DNA of 43,850 nt, taken from NCBI GenBank assembly GCA_005882315.1, contig VBAR01000008.1:1-43850 (forward strand), in the 5' to 3' direction. Below are positions 26,101 through 34,797 of this stretch, piece by piece; positions within the stretch are counted from its first letter, which is position 1, and the number at the start of each line of letters is the position of its first letter. Origin of the DNA: Bacteroidota bacterium (GTDB lineage Bacteria > Bacteroidota > Bacteroidia > Chitinophagales > Chitinophagaceae). Made by a program: the position numbers and the translations under genes. The notes under the pieces were generated by a model. The model saw only the letters and a program-made list of their open reading frames with translations. It had not been told where the DNA came from and did not search any database.

Positions 26101-27988
26101 AGGTAAAGGAAAGAACGATGATGATATAAGCAAGATCGATTTTGATATGCAATGGCACCTGAACAAAGCCGACAGCATGAAAGAGAATTATGTTTTATTA
26201 GGTACGGAAAATTACCCGATAAAGATTCTCGAACGGTTTCTCGGAACATTGTTTACAGATCTGCAAGGCTTTGCTACAGGTAAAATAAAAATAGCTGGCA
26301 AAGGAAATAAGATGAACTATACAGGTAAAGCAAAACTGCATGATGCCGGGTTGAAAGTAATTTTTACCCAATGTTTTTACAAGATAGAAGATACAGAGAT
26401 AGAATTGCGTGAAAATGATATTAATCTCGATGGTATAATATTAAATGACCCGGTAACAGGCAACCCGATTTACCTGAATGGAAATATCAGCCACTCGTAT
26501 TTCAGGGATATGTTTTTTGATATACGGGTACAAACCCGCAAACCATTTACAGGAACCAAATTAGATAACCGCCCTGTGTTATTGCTCAACACAAACTATG
26601 TTGACAACAAACAATTTTATGGTAAAGCGTTTGGCACAGGCTCATTGCAACTTTCCGGTCCGCAAGACGATATGTTCATGCAGATAAGTGCCATTGCATC
26701 TGATAAAGACAGCAGTCATGTAACAATTCCACCTTCACGCAGCCGTGAGTCAGGTGAATCAGATTTTTTAGTAGAAAGACAATATGGCCGGGAAATGAGT
26801 GATATCGACAATCAAAGTTCATCTTCCAATATGATTTTCGATGCCGATATTACCGCCAATCCTTTTGTAACGATCAAAGTACAGATAGACGATCTTACCA
26901 AGGATGAGATCATCGGTCGTGGTGAGGGAACACTGAATATCCGATCAGGTACCTCCGAACCAATGACGATCCGCGGAAGATATAATATCATTGATGGAAA
27001 ATATGATTACACCTTACAATCTGTTTTCAAAAAACCTTTTGAAATAAAAAAAGGAGTTGGTATCAACAACTTTATCGAGTGGAGCGGCGACCCGTATAAA
27101 GCCAGGATCAATTTTGAAGCAACTTATACTGCAGAAAGAGTAAGCTTTGCTCCGTTGGTAACCGGATACGATGTTAATTCTGATCTTAGCTCGTTGCGGG
27201 AAGATGTGATCGTTTCCGCAAGGATGTATAATGAACTGTTTGATCCGCGGTTTGATTTCAGTATCGAATTTCCAGACAATAGCCAGGCTAAAAGAGACGC
27301 ATCATTACTTTTCAATATTTCACAAATAGAAAAAAATCCGAATGAACTGAACCGGCAGGTTACTTTCCTGATCGTATTCAACAGTTTCGCACCGCCGGAA
27401 ACAGCACAGAGAACAGGTTTGTCAGGAGCAATAAATGAATTGGTCTATAACAGCATTTCAGGATTATTATTTAATGAAGTAAATAATATCATTAACCAGG
27501 CCCTTTATAAAATTTTTAAATCGGATAAAGTAAAATTGAATGTAAGTGGCGGGTTGTACAACAGAAATATCCTTGGGCAAACTGGTGGCTCTTCTACGAG
27601 TGTAAACCAGGGAAACATAGATGTTAATCTTCCCGTTTCGCTTTTCAAAGACAGGTTGATCGTAAATGCTGGTTTTTCTTCGGATTTTGCTTTTCAATCA
27701 AGTGCAACTATTGAAAGCAAAGTGCAGTTACTACCGAATATTTCAATGGACCTTTTAATTAACCCAAGCGGTTCGCTGCGTGCAACAATTTTTTACAGAG
27801 AGAACCCGGATTTTCTTTTACAAAATTCAAGAGCAAGAAGACAAGGCGTAGGTCTAACTTATAAACGTGAAGCAAACCGCTTCTGGGATTTGTTTCTTCC
27901 TGTTAATAGAAATAAAAAGAAACAACAGCCAGATCCAATAACTATTCCAGCCGCAACAGATGCTGAAAAAAAAGATGATGGGAATTGA
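23180..27988 (+). CDS. TamB-like translocation/assembly protein (AsmA-like, DUF490 C-terminus)
   Basis: A protein of about 1602 aa with an N-terminal membrane anchor and a very long beta-rich body, ending in a TamB/DUF490 region. That region includes GRYNIIDGKYDYTLQ, WSGDPYKARINFEATYTA, LNVSGGLYNRN and FKDRLIVNAGFSSDF. Such proteins span the periplasm as a lipid-transfer groove or assist outer-membrane protein assembly. The first listed start is GTG 23180 (MLLFLLLAVWIFV). In-frame codons upstream read LKKLRKILLWFFG, the basic anchor start usual in this family. No ATG, GTG or TTG lies between the in-frame stop at 23129-23131 and 23180. A CTG at 23141 may therefore be the true start. A promoter sits just before it. 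Confidence 0.88.
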   Translation: MLLFLLLAVWIFVNTQYGQNYIVGRVTKKLSKELSTEVSIKHVDFSLFNSMNLQGVIVRDQKKDTLLYAGTANLRITDWFFFRDKIELKYIGLEDAIINFNRTDSVWNSQFLFDYFSSPSSAKKSSDSNVIELQLKKIDLKNIRFVQTDKWVGHDQTIQLSKLSLDARNINFKTKNVDVALLEIEDPYFSLSDYQGLKPAGPKKVKTETVPDSSLKWNATGWVVNLDKLILKNGTFKNDKQTESPPLSYFDGKHILFSEINGTLTNVKWNKDTITTTLDLKTKERSGLEVKQMIADVKFTPQLMEFANLDLQTNRSRIRNYYSMQFNDIDDMGYFLSRVKLTGDFNNTEIDSDDIAYFAPTMSSWKKNIFLTGKIKGTIEDLNGKNLFIKAGNNTLLNGDIMLSGLPDINKTFIDFNSKEFKTTYADAVKLIPEIRNVTTPRLSSIQYINFKGNFTGFIRDFVTYGTTQTNLGTIVSDINMKLPEGKPPIYSGTISTSGFNLGQFLGQKDIGVISMKAAIKGSGFDKNINADIDGKIYSLVYNGYHYEKIDVKGNLNKQLFEGTISSKDSNAVFNATGIIDLNSKNPFFQLDAEIEDIQFQKLRIANEDYTFSGRLKFDFKGDNIDDFLGTATITHGAIYKNGNKLAFDSFTLKSEIINGEKRLSINTDELEGYVSGKFNINSLPNAITLFLNKYYPAFIKPPRTTPINQRFTFDIKTHNANSLLQMFIPSITGFNESHFTGQLNMDENLIKLDADIPSFTAGGLVFNNSKLSGTGDREKLFLNGSAASIKINDSISLRASTFSIEAANDISKVKIVTESNKQIKSANINAVVSTFDDGFKVRFDSTYFDVNKKSWTIERDGELEFRSNIVTNSELTLREGEQIIKLSTEPSSEGTHNDLKVVLKNLNLGDLAPFILPKNQLSGLASGTIIVEDPAKKFNITSDVNFDKLWFDKDSIGNIGTNFTYNNKTGELIGKGKNDDDISKIDFDMQWHLNKADSMKENYVLLGTENYPIKILERFLGTLFTDLQGFATGKIKIAGKGNKMNYTGKAKLHDAGLKVIFTQCFYKIEDTEIELRENDINLDGIILNDPVTGNPIYLNGNISHSYFRDMFFDIRVQTRKPFTGTKLDNRPVLLLNTNYVDNKQFYGKAFGTGSLQLSGPQDDMFMQISAIASDKDSSHVTIPPSRSRESGESDFLVERQYGREMSDIDNQSSSSNMIFDADITANPFVTIKVQIDDLTKDEIIGRGEGTLNIRSGTSEPMTIRGRYNIIDGKYDYTLQSVFKKPFEIKKGVGINNFIEWSGDPYKARINFEATYTAERVSFAPLVTGYDVNSDLSSLREDVIVSARMYNELFDPRFDFSIEFPDNSQAKRDASLLFNISQIEKNPNELNRQVTFLIVFNSFAPPETAQRTGLSGAINELVYNSISGLLFNEVNNIINQALYKIFKSDKVKLNVSGGLYNRNILGQTGGSSTSVNQGNIDVNLPVSLFKDRLIVNAGFSSDFAFQSSATIESKVQLLPNISMDLLINPSGSLRATIFYRENPDFLLQNSRARRQGVGLTYKREANRFWDLFLPVNRNKKKQQPDPITIPAATDAEKKDDGN

Positions 27989-28017
27989 TGACAACTCTGA
28001 TGATTGCGGGCTAATTA

Positions 28018-29223
28018 CTATTCTCCTTCCATAATTTCATGTCCAAGTTTATCTCTCTTTGTAGATAAATATTTTTCGTTATGAGGATTGGAATTTATTT
28101 CAATTGGAATATTTTCTACAATTTCTAATCCATAACCAATCAAACCAACTCTCTTCTTTGGATTATTACTGATAAGACGGAGTTTGTGAATGCCCAGGTG
28201 ACGAAGTATTTGTGCACCTACACCATAGTCCCGCTGATCCATTCCAAAACCTAAATGAATATTTGCTTCCACTGTATCCATACCTTGTTCCTGCAGACGG
28301 TAAGCTTTTAATTTATTCAGCAAACCAATTCCACGGCCTTCCTGGTTCATGTATAATATCACACCCTTTTCTTCTTTGTCCACCATCTGCATTGCTTTGT
28401 GTAATTGTTCACCGCAATCGCAGCGCAACGAACCCAGGATATCGCCGGTAAAGCAACTGCTGTGCACCCGTACCATTATAGGCTCATTTTTTTCCCACTC
28501 TCCTTTTATCAATGCTAAATGTTCGTTGGTTGAATTTTTCTCTTTGAAGGCAATGAGTTTAAAATCTCCATATTTCGTTGGCATTTCTACACTAACAATC
28601 TCTTCGATCAATGAATCTCTTTTAATTCGGTATTCGATCAGGTCTTTTATACTGATGATCTTAAAATCAAAATGCTTAGCCACTTCTTCCAACTGAGGTA
28701 ATCTTGCCATACTTCCATCTTCATTCATAATTTCTACCAATACACCAGATGGCTCTAAGCCGGCCAACCGTGCAAGGTCAACCGCAGCTTCTGTATGACC
28801 TGCTCTTCTTAACACACCACCTTTTTTTGCCCGAAGTGGAAAAATATGGCCTGGTTTGCCTAAGTCATTAGGATCAGTTTTGGGATCAATAAGTGCTTGT
28901 ATTGTCTTTGCTCTGTCCTGTGCAGAAATTCCTGTGCCACATCCATGACCTAATAGATCAACAGATACTGTAAATGCAGTCTCATGCAACGCAGTATTAT
29001 TATTCACCATAAGCTCAAGACCGAGTGCATCGCATCTTTCTTCAAGCAATGAAATGCATATTAAACCGCGACCATGTTTACTCATAAAATTTATTACTTC
29101 CGGCGTAGCATGTGATGATGCAACGATAAAGTCACCTTCATTTTCACGGTCTTCATCATCTACAACAATAACGATACGTCCTTGCTTAATATCCTCCAAT
29201 GCACTTTCGATAGTATGTAACAT
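28018..29223 (-). CDS. ribBA: Bifunctional 3,4-dihydroxy-2-butanone-4-phosphate synthase / GTP cyclohydrolase II
   Basis: A 401-aa riboflavin-pathway enzyme joining RibB and RibA. The N-terminal half makes dihydroxybutanone phosphate from ribulose 5-phosphate; it has [10 protein letters not shown] (22-31) and [17 protein letters not shown] (139-155). The C-terminal half opens GTP; its zinc cysteines are Cys257, Cys268 and Cys270 in [18 protein letters not shown], followed by EGRGIG and the C-terminal NNPKKRVGL. The start is the ATG at 29223 (MLHTIES), because 26 residues upstream in the longer frame are unlike the family. No FMN riboswitch is visible upstream, but a terminator-like hairpin lies 58 bases before the start. 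It is convergent with the TamB-like gene. Confidence 0.96.
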   Translation of the reverse strand: MLHTIESALEDIKQGRIVIVVDDEDRENEGDFIVASSHATPEVINFMSKHGRGLICISLLEERCDALGLELMVNNNTALHETAFTVSVDLLGHGCGTGISAQDRAKTIQALIDPKTDPNDLGKPGHIFPLRAKKGGVLRRAGHTEAAVDLARLAGLEPSGVLVEIMNEDGSMARLPQLEEVAKHFDFKIISIKDLIEYRIKRDSLIEEIVSVEMPTKYGDFKLIAFKEKNSTNEHLALIKGEWEKNEPIMVRVHSSCFTGDILGSLRCDCGEQLHKAMQMVDKEEKGVILYMNQEGRGIGLLNKLKAYRLQEQGMDTVEANIHLGFGMDQRDYGVGAQILRHLGIHKLRLISNNPKKRVGLIGYGLEIVENIPIEINSNPHNEKYLSTKRDKLGHEIMEGE

Positions 29224-29241
29224 AACAATAGAATTAAAATG

Positions 29242-29249
29242 CAAAAATA
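29242..29249 (-). promoter_or_regulatory. Possible -7 box (TATTTTTG on the minus strand) for ribBA
   Basis: The forward strand reads CAAAAATA, giving TATTTTTG on the minus strand, about 18 bases before the ribBA ATG. No TTG is present at the expected distance. If real, transcription starts downstream of the hairpin at 29281-29306. Confidence 0.3.
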
Positions 29250-29280
29250 GCCATTTCAAAAGGTGTATAAGCTGTGAAAA

Positions 29281-29306
29281 AAAAGTACCCCGGCGGGGCA
29301 ACTTTT
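29281..29306 (-). terminator. Hairpin with U-run between ribBA and the TonB-dependent receptor
   Basis: AAAAGT (29281-29286) pairs with ACTTTT (29301-29306) and CCCC (29288-29291) with GGGG (29295-29298), around a GGC loop. On the minus strand the hairpin is followed by a run of T, the form of an intrinsic terminator. No minus-strand gene precedes it nearby, so it may be a leader attenuator for ribBA or an insulator between divergent genes. Confidence 0.5.
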
Positions 29307-29323
29307 GGGATGTGGATTTTTTT

Positions 29324-29355
29324 TATGTAATGCCTTATTTTTCAGTCTATATTTG
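29324..29355 (+). promoter_or_regulatory. Promoter: TATG - 20 bp - TATATTTG, for the Oar-like receptor
   Basis: TATATTTG (29348-29355) is a full match to TAnnTTTG. TATG at 29324-29327 is a three-of-four match to TTTG at 20 bases spacing. Transcription would start near 29362, leaving a leader of about 57 bases before the ATG at 29419. Confidence 0.55.
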
Positions 29356-29418
29356 CCAAGAATCCCTATATTTATTCCGGGAATAACTATTTCTTTGCAA
29401 CAGAAAACTAAACTAACT

Positions 29419-32400
29419 ATGCTTAAGCGAATTACCCAATTCATTACTATTCTGCTGCTTGCTCCATTCTTTCTTGCAGCACAGGAAACAAACAGTGGTA
29501 TCGGTGGTATTGTAAAAGATGCATCTAATAATGCATTAGTAGGTGCAACTATTACAGCTACACATAACCCGACAGGAACTGTTTACCGTGTTGTATCAAG
29601 GGCTGGTGGACGATATGACATCAGTAACATGCAGCCCGGCGGTCCTTACACCATTACTTTCACTTTTGTTGGTTTTTCCGATGAAAAAAGAGACGAAGTT
29701 TTTTTGAATCTCGGTGAAAAAAGCCGCTTCGATGTGGCGCTACCTGATAAAACCGGGACATTGACTGAAGTGGTTCTTTCAACACGTCGTTCTGCTACTG
29801 GCGGTAAAGGCGGTACAGAAACAGCTATTGGAAGAGATCGTGTTGCAAATATTCCAACCATTAACAGAAGCCTTAATGATTTCTTACGTTTTACTCCGCA
29901 GGCAAAAATTACCGGCGATGGTGCAGGTATTTCTTTTGCAGGACAAAACAACCGTTTGAATTCTTTCTTTATCGACGGCGCAATCAATAACGATGTATTT
30001 GGTCTGGCAGCATCTGGTACAAATGGTGGCCAGGCAAATATCAGCCCCATATCTCTTGACGCAATCGATCAGTTCCAGGTTGTGCTGGCACCTTATGATG
30101 CATCTGTTGGTGGATTTGTTGGAGGCGGTTCAAATGCTGTTACTAAATCGGGTACTAATACTTTAAAAGGAACAGCCTGGTTTTATTATCGTGATGAGAC
30201 ATTGGCAGGTCGTACGCCGGGCAATGTTTTAAAGGCAAACCGTACTAAGCTTACTGACCTGAGCAATAAAACTTATGGCATTAGTTTAGGCGGTGCTTTA
30301 GTAAAAAATAAATTATTCTTCTTTGTCATCGGTGAAAGACAACAAGACACCAGGCCACAACCCTTTGAGTTCAGCAGCTACCGGGGCAATACTAACCAGG
30401 CAGGAATTGATGGTCTTGTATCTTTCGTACAAGGTACTCACAAGTATGATGTAGGCCCCTATCTGGATATTCCTGAAAGTGTAAGAAGAAATTTTGTACA
30501 GATGAAGTTAGACTGGAATATGAATTCAAATAATAAATTCACTTTCAGCTATCGTTTTAACCAGGGTGAAAGATATAATACAACGGCCAGCAACACAACC
30601 AACATCAACTTCTACAACAATGGTTATATTTTCCCTAACAAAGCACATACTGTAACCGGGGAGTTAAGAAGCAGCTTCAAAAAAGGAGCTACCAACCGAT
30701 TGCTTATTACCTACACAAATGTTGCGGATGACAGGAAGCCAATAGGTGATCCCTTTCCAAGGGTAATCATCCGTGATGGTTCAGGTACCATCACTTTTGG
30801 AACAGAGAATTTCTCAACAGGTAACTATCTGCTTCAGAAGAACTGGACATTAAATGACTCATATAAGTTTTATGCAGGTAAACATTTAATTTCTATTGGT
30901 ACGGATAATTTATACAGCGATGCCAATAACCTTTTTATTCGTGATCTTTACGGAACCTATACTTATAACTCATTAAGTGATTTTACCAATAATGCCAAGC
31001 CTGCTCGTTACCAGCGTTCCTTCTCGCTGCTGGAGAACAAAACAGATGAGAAAAATTCTCCTTCTGCAGCCGCATTTAAATTTCTGAACCTTGCCTTCTT
31101 TGTAAATGACGAGGTAAAAGCGAATGATAAGATGACGATCAATTTTGGTGTAAGATTGGATAAAACAATTTTCCCTACAGATCCATTAGAAGATCCTTTC
31201 TTTAATGATACCGCTTTGGTTGCAATATCACAATACTATAATATGTATGGTGCCACTTCAGGTAAGAGAGTACAGGTCCCCTGGTCTGTGTCTCCCCGCT
31301 TTGGATTTGTTTACAAAGTTCCTGAAGAAAATTTTACCCTTCGCGGTGGTATAGGCCTTTTTACCGGTCGTATGGGTCTTGTATGGCCAGGCGGTGCATA
31401 TAATAATACTGGTGCCAGCATAGGCGGTATGGATCCTACTGTTGCTCAAATCAATGCCAGGCCTGATCCTTTTTTCCGTAATGATCCGTTTAACCAGTAT
31501 AAGCCTGAAGATTTTGGCATAAGCCTGGCCAATTCAAAAGGACAGGTTGATATTATGTCTTCGAAATTTAAACTTCCAAGAATTGTAAGGACAACGTTAG
31601 CCGCTGACAAACGTCTGGGTAATGGCTGGACACTTACTGGTGAGATCATGTTTACCAAAAACATTAATGAGATCAATTACCAGAACGTTAATATCCTTCC
31701 TCCGACCCTTACTTCGGTTGGCGCAGGACCAAGAACTGTTTATTCTTCAGCCGGCACCGCAGGTCCCAGCGGTACACCGCTTAATATTCCGATGCGCTCA
31801 AATGGTGTAAATCCGTATACAGGTGTTTATCTTATTTACAATAATCCTTCAACAAAAAAGGGATTTTCTTATAATACAGCAGTTACTATTGACAAAGCTT
31901 TCAAAAATGGATGGGCATTTAACTTCAGCTGGGCATACGGCAATTCAATTGTATATAATGAGCTGACCAGTTCACAGAACAACTCACAATGGCTTTTTAT
32001 GGAAACTGTGAATGGTAAAAACTATGTTCAACGTTCTATTTCAGATTTCGACCAGGGACATCGTTTTGTAGGTTATGTGAGCAAGAAGTTCAGTTATCTC
32101 AATAAGAAAATGGCGACTACTATTACATTTACTTACAACGGCCAGCAAGGAAATGCATTCAGCTATGTATATAATGCCAGCATTGTCGGCGATGCCGGCA
32201 GAACAAGTACAAACGACCTGATCTACATTCCTACCCAGGCAGACCTTGCACAAATGACATTTACGGTTAATACTGTAAATGGTGTTGCTTATAGTATTGC
32301 GCAGCAAAAAGAATTACTGGAGCAATACATCGTGGGTAACAAATACCTGCGCAAACGTCGTGGTCAGTTTGCTGAAAGAAATGGAGATCGTCAACCATTT

Positions 32401-32712
32401 GCACATGTTGTTGACATGAGTATCCGCCAGGATTTCAACCTGAAAATGGGTAAGAAAATGTACCTGATCCAGTTTACTTATGATGTTTACAACTTTACCA
32501 ATATGTTGAGTCATAATTGGGGTCAGACCTATTTCTTATCAAATGATCAGTATGCTTTGATCCGCTTTACAGGATTTACATCTGCTACAAATCTTACTCC
32601 TCAATACCAGTTTAGCCCACAAACGGGCAAGCCTTGGGGTGTTAGTACAAGCAATGCTGCCGGTATCAGTGCAAGATTTATCAGCCAGGTTGGCCTTCGC
32701 TTAAGTTTCTAA
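29419..32712 (+). CDS. TonB-dependent receptor, Oar-like, with CarboxypepD_reg-like domain
   Basis: A protein of 1097 aa from the ATG at 29419, which starts a signal peptide (MLKRITQFITILLLAPFFLAA). The frame upstream to 29305 is ignored because it spans the promoter. Residues of about 25-110 form a carboxypeptidase-regulatory-like domain (GGIVKDASNNALVGATITA). The plug follows (PTINRSLNDFLRFTPQAK, FIDGAINNDVFGL, AIDQFQVVLAPYDASVGGF). The long barrel ends in an aromatic residue (FISQVGLRLSF), as expected for BAM recognition. Oar-type receptors have been tied to protein or large-molecule handling at the outer membrane; the ligand here is not evident. No SusD-like gene is next to it. A strong terminator follows. 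Confidence 0.93.
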   Translation: MLKRITQFITILLLAPFFLAAQETNSGIGGIVKDASNNALVGATITATHNPTGTVYRVVSRAGGRYDISNMQPGGPYTITFTFVGFSDEKRDEVFLNLGEKSRFDVALPDKTGTLTEVVLSTRRSATGGKGGTETAIGRDRVANIPTINRSLNDFLRFTPQAKITGDGAGISFAGQNNRLNSFFIDGAINNDVFGLAASGTNGGQANISPISLDAIDQFQVVLAPYDASVGGFVGGGSNAVTKSGTNTLKGTAWFYYRDETLAGRTPGNVLKANRTKLTDLSNKTYGISLGGALVKNKLFFFVIGERQQDTRPQPFEFSSYRGNTNQAGIDGLVSFVQGTHKYDVGPYLDIPESVRRNFVQMKLDWNMNSNNKFTFSYRFNQGERYNTTASNTTNINFYNNGYIFPNKAHTVTGELRSSFKKGATNRLLITYTNVADDRKPIGDPFPRVIIRDGSGTITFGTENFSTGNYLLQKNWTLNDSYKFYAGKHLISIGTDNLYSDANNLFIRDLYGTYTYNSLSDFTNNAKPARYQRSFSLLENKTDEKNSPSAAAFKFLNLAFFVNDEVKANDKMTINFGVRLDKTIFPTDPLEDPFFNDTALVAISQYYNMYGATSGKRVQVPWSVSPRFGFVYKVPEENFTLRGGIGLFTGRMGLVWPGGAYNNTGASIGGMDPTVAQINARPDPFFRNDPFNQYKPEDFGISLANSKGQVDIMSSKFKLPRIVRTTLAADKRLGNGWTLTGEIMFTKNINEINYQNVNILPPTLTSVGAGPRTVYSSAGTAGPSGTPLNIPMRSNGVNPYTGVYLIYNNPSTKKGFSYNTAVTIDKAFKNGWAFNFSWAYGNSIVYNELTSSQNNSQWLFMETVNGKNYVQRSISDFDQGHRFVGYVSKKFSYLNKKMATTITFTYNGQQGNAFSYVYNASIVGDAGRTSTNDLIYIPTQADLAQMTFTVNTVNGVAYSIAQQKELLEQYIVGNKYLRKRRGQFAERNGDRQPFAHVVDMSIRQDFNLKMGKKMYLIQFTYDVYNFTNMLSHNWGQTYFLSNDQYALIRFTGFTSATNLTPQYQFSPQTGKPWGVSTSNAAGISARFISQVGLRLSF

Positions 32713-32730
32713 ATTTAGATTCATAGTATA

Positions 32731-32766
32731 AAAAAATAATCCCGCTTTTCAGCGGGATTATTTTTT
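32731..32766. terminator. Strong bidirectional intrinsic terminator
   Basis: AAAAAATAATCCCGC (32731-32745) pairs perfectly over 15 bases with GCGGGATTATTTTTT (32752-32766) around a TTTTCA loop. A-rich and T-rich outer parts give U-runs on both strands. It ends the receptor gene on the plus strand and the esterase gene on the minus strand. Confidence 0.92.
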
Positions 32767-32796
32767 GTCAGAAGTGACAGTTATTTTTATTTTACT

Positions 32797-33603
32797 CTAT
32801 TTGCCCCACCCCCATCTCAGGAAATAAGGAAAAGCTTTTCCCCATGTCATCACATCGTGTCGGCCATCAGGCATTTCCATATAAACAATATCATCCTTAG
32901 TGTAACCTTTATTCAAAAGCTCTTTGATGATATCAAGTGTATCATCTACTGAATCAATAACACCATTATTATTTCTGTCTCTTGTTTCATCCATATTCCC
33001 GCATTGAAAAAAGAAATCGAGATGGGGCTGATAATTTCCTTTCCTGATCACCTGGTGCATAATGCGATGCTTATTATCATCATACTTCGGATTATCCTGG
33101 TCAAGACTGCGCCACCAGAACGAACCACTAAAAACACCTACAAGGGAAAACTCGCCGGGATATTTCCAGGTTATATCCATTGCACTGAGTCCGCCTAAAG
33201 AAAACCCAGCAAAAGATTTGCTTGAATATCCATCAGAATTGTATCGCTTTTCTGCCAGAGGCAAGAATTCTTCTAAAATGAAACTCGCATAATTATTTGC
33301 CTTTGCACCCCTGCCTAAAAAATCAGTATGATCAATAATTCCGTATTCCATTTTTCTGTCGGCACTACAGTGAATGCCGGCACATATCAGCGGTTTAATT
33401 TCATTCTGCAATTCACCAAGGATCAGGTCAAAATCCATCTTTTCGAGATCTTGTCCGTCATTAATGATTAGTAATGATGGTTTCTCTGAAGATTCACTAA
33501 TGTAGCTGGGTATATAAAAATCAATCTTTACATCCCGGTCTAAGTATTCAGAAAATATTTCCAGGTGTTCTTTTCTTACTGAAAACACTTTAGTTCCTGT
33601 CAT
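32797..33603 (-). CDS. Alpha/beta-hydrolase esterase (esterase D / enterochelin-esterase-like)
   Basis: A 268-aa hydrolase from the ATG at 33603 (MTGTKVFSVRKEH); an ATG six codons upstream is an alternative. The nucleophile elbow is GFSLGG with Ser135. The oxyanion region lies in LLIINDGQDLE, and the final His is in DGRHDVMTWGKAFPYFL. There is no signal peptide. Between strand and helix lies DRNNNGVIDSVDDT (about 209-222), spaced like an EF-hand or dockerin calcium loop (D-x-N-x-N-G-x-I-D). The family cleaves esters, including siderophore and sugar esters. It is divergent from the ATP-grasp gene with 132 bases between starts, so the two may share a function. The substrate is not known. Confidence 0.85.
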   Translation of the reverse strand: MTGTKVFSVRKEHLEIFSEYLDRDVKIDFYIPSYISESSEKPSLLIINDGQDLEKMDFDLILGELQNEIKPLICAGIHCSADRKMEYGIIDHTDFLGRGAKANNYASFILEEFLPLAEKRYNSDGYSSKSFAGFSLGGLSAMDITWKYPGEFSLVGVFSGSFWWRSLDQDNPKYDDNKHRIMHQVIRKGNYQPHLDFFFQCGNMDETRDRNNNGVIDSVDDTLDIIKELLNKGYTKDDIVYMEMPDGRHDVMTWGKAFPYFLRWGWGK

Positions 33604-33670
33604 AGCGACAAAATTACGCAATCAGGTGTTTCGTTCAGGAATAAAATCTACAAACTATTCTTACTGTTTC

Positions 33671-33701
33671 TTGTTTTTTACACCCCGAAAAAATACATTT
33701 G
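33671..33701 (+). promoter_or_regulatory. Promoter: TTG - 20 bp - TACATTTG, for the ATP-grasp operon
   Basis: TTG at 33671-33673 and TACATTTG at 33694-33701 match the Bacteroidota promoter with a 20-base spacer. Transcription would start near 33708, giving a leader of about 28 bases before the ATG at 33736. Confidence 0.7.
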
Positions 33702-33735
33702 AATAGGGTAAGTTTAACTAATCAAAAATACAATC

Positions 33736-34689
33736 ATGAAAAAAATCGGAATCCTCTTTGGAAAGGAACGTTCTTTCCCAATGGCTTTTGTAGACAGGAT
33801 AAACAGTAAAAATATTGCTGGTATAAAAGCAGAACCTGTGAGCATTGACAAAGCTATGCAGGGAGAGTTCAGCGGGTACACTGTTATCATTGATCGTATT
33901 TCACAGGATGTACCCTTTTACCGAACCTGGTTAAAGAATGCTGCACTAACAGGTACGGCTGTCATTAATAATCCTTTCTGGTGGAGTGCTGATGATAAAT
34001 ACTTCAACAACTGTTTAATGACAAAACTCGATGTGCCTATTCCTAAAACAGCGATCATTCCATCAAGAGAATTACCTACTGATACATCCGATGAATCGTT
34101 CAGCAATCTTGCTTACCCGCTTGATTGGGATACTATATTTAAATACACAGGCTTTCCTGCCTACATGAAACCTTTTGCCGGCGGTGGATGGAAAAGTGTT
34201 TACAGATTAGACAGCAAGGAAGATTTTTTTGAGAAACATGCGGAGACAGGTCAGTTAGTAATGCTATTACAAGAGGAAATTGTTTTTGAAGAATACTATC
34301 GTTGTTATTGTATCGGAAGAAAGCATGTTCGCATCATGCCATATGAACCACGCAATCCACATCATCTTCGTTATGTGGCAGGCTTCTCTCCCAGCCCTGA
34401 ACGCTACAAGCAAATGGAGCAAATTGTTTTACGCATCTGCAATTATCTCGGCTATGATTTTAATACAGTAGAGCTGGCAGTAAGAGATGGAGTGCCTTAT
34501 GCAATTGATTTTTGCAACCCTGCACCTGATGCAGAAGTAAAAAGTGTAGGTGAAGAAAATTTTGCATGGGTAGTAGAAACAGCATCTAACTATGCTATCG
34601 AAAAAGCATTAGAGAATAAAGAAGGCGGCGATAATCTTACCTGGGGTGAGTATGTAATACGTTCAGCTAATAAAACAAATCTTATTTAA
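33736..34689 (+). CDS. ATP-grasp domain enzyme (RimK-like), unknown substrate
   Basis: A 317-aa cytoplasmic protein with the ATP-grasp fold. The N-terminal pre-ATP domain begins KKIGILFGKERSFP. Lys145 and the glycine-rich loop in YMKPFAGGGWKSV (143-155) should bind the phosphates. QEEIVFEEYYRCYCIG (179-194) forms the adenine-binding strand and nearby segment. The metal site is in VELAVRDGVPYAIDFCNPAPD (Glu246, Asp258, Asn261). Such enzymes activate a carboxylate as acyl-phosphate and join it to an amine or thiol. It is the first gene of an apparent operon with a GCS2-type ligase and a GNAT, and has a good promoter. The product is unknown; a small peptide-like or amide metabolite is inferred from the neighbours. 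Confidence 0.85.
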   Translation: MKKIGILFGKERSFPMAFVDRINSKNIAGIKAEPVSIDKAMQGEFSGYTVIIDRISQDVPFYRTWLKNAALTGTAVINNPFWWSADDKYFNNCLMTKLDVPIPKTAIIPSRELPTDTSDESFSNLAYPLDWDTIFKYTGFPAYMKPFAGGGWKSVYRLDSKEDFFEKHAETGQLVMLLQEEIVFEEYYRCYCIGRKHVRIMPYEPRNPHHLRYVAGFSPSPERYKQMEQIVLRICNYLGYDFNTVELAVRDGVPYAIDFCNPAPDAEVKSVGEENFAWVVETASNYAIEKALENKEGGDNLTWGEYVIRSANKTNLI

Positions 34690-34696
34690 TAAATCT

Positions 34697-34795
34697 AAAA
34701 TGTAAAATATTAAACGATAAATGTAAAATGAAGTGAGCAAGTGATTTGATTTTCATTTTACATTTCAGATTTTACATTCAGAGTTTTACATTTTA
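34697..34795. repeat. Cluster of AATGTAAAAT repeats in both orientations
   Basis: Two forward copies (34697-34708 and 34719-34731) face three inverted copies (34753-34765, 34769-34778 and 34784-34795). The pair 34719-34731 / 34753-34765 is a perfect 13-base inverted repeat with a 21-base loop. The cluster fills the gap between the ATP-grasp and ligase genes. There is no GC-rich stem, so it is not a typical terminator. Confidence 0.6.
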
Positions 34796-34797
34796 TT

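Noticed and set aside
29224-29418. FMN riboswitch in front of ribBA
   Set aside because: None of the conserved RFN aptamer segments could be found on the minus strand; only a terminator-like hairpin is present.
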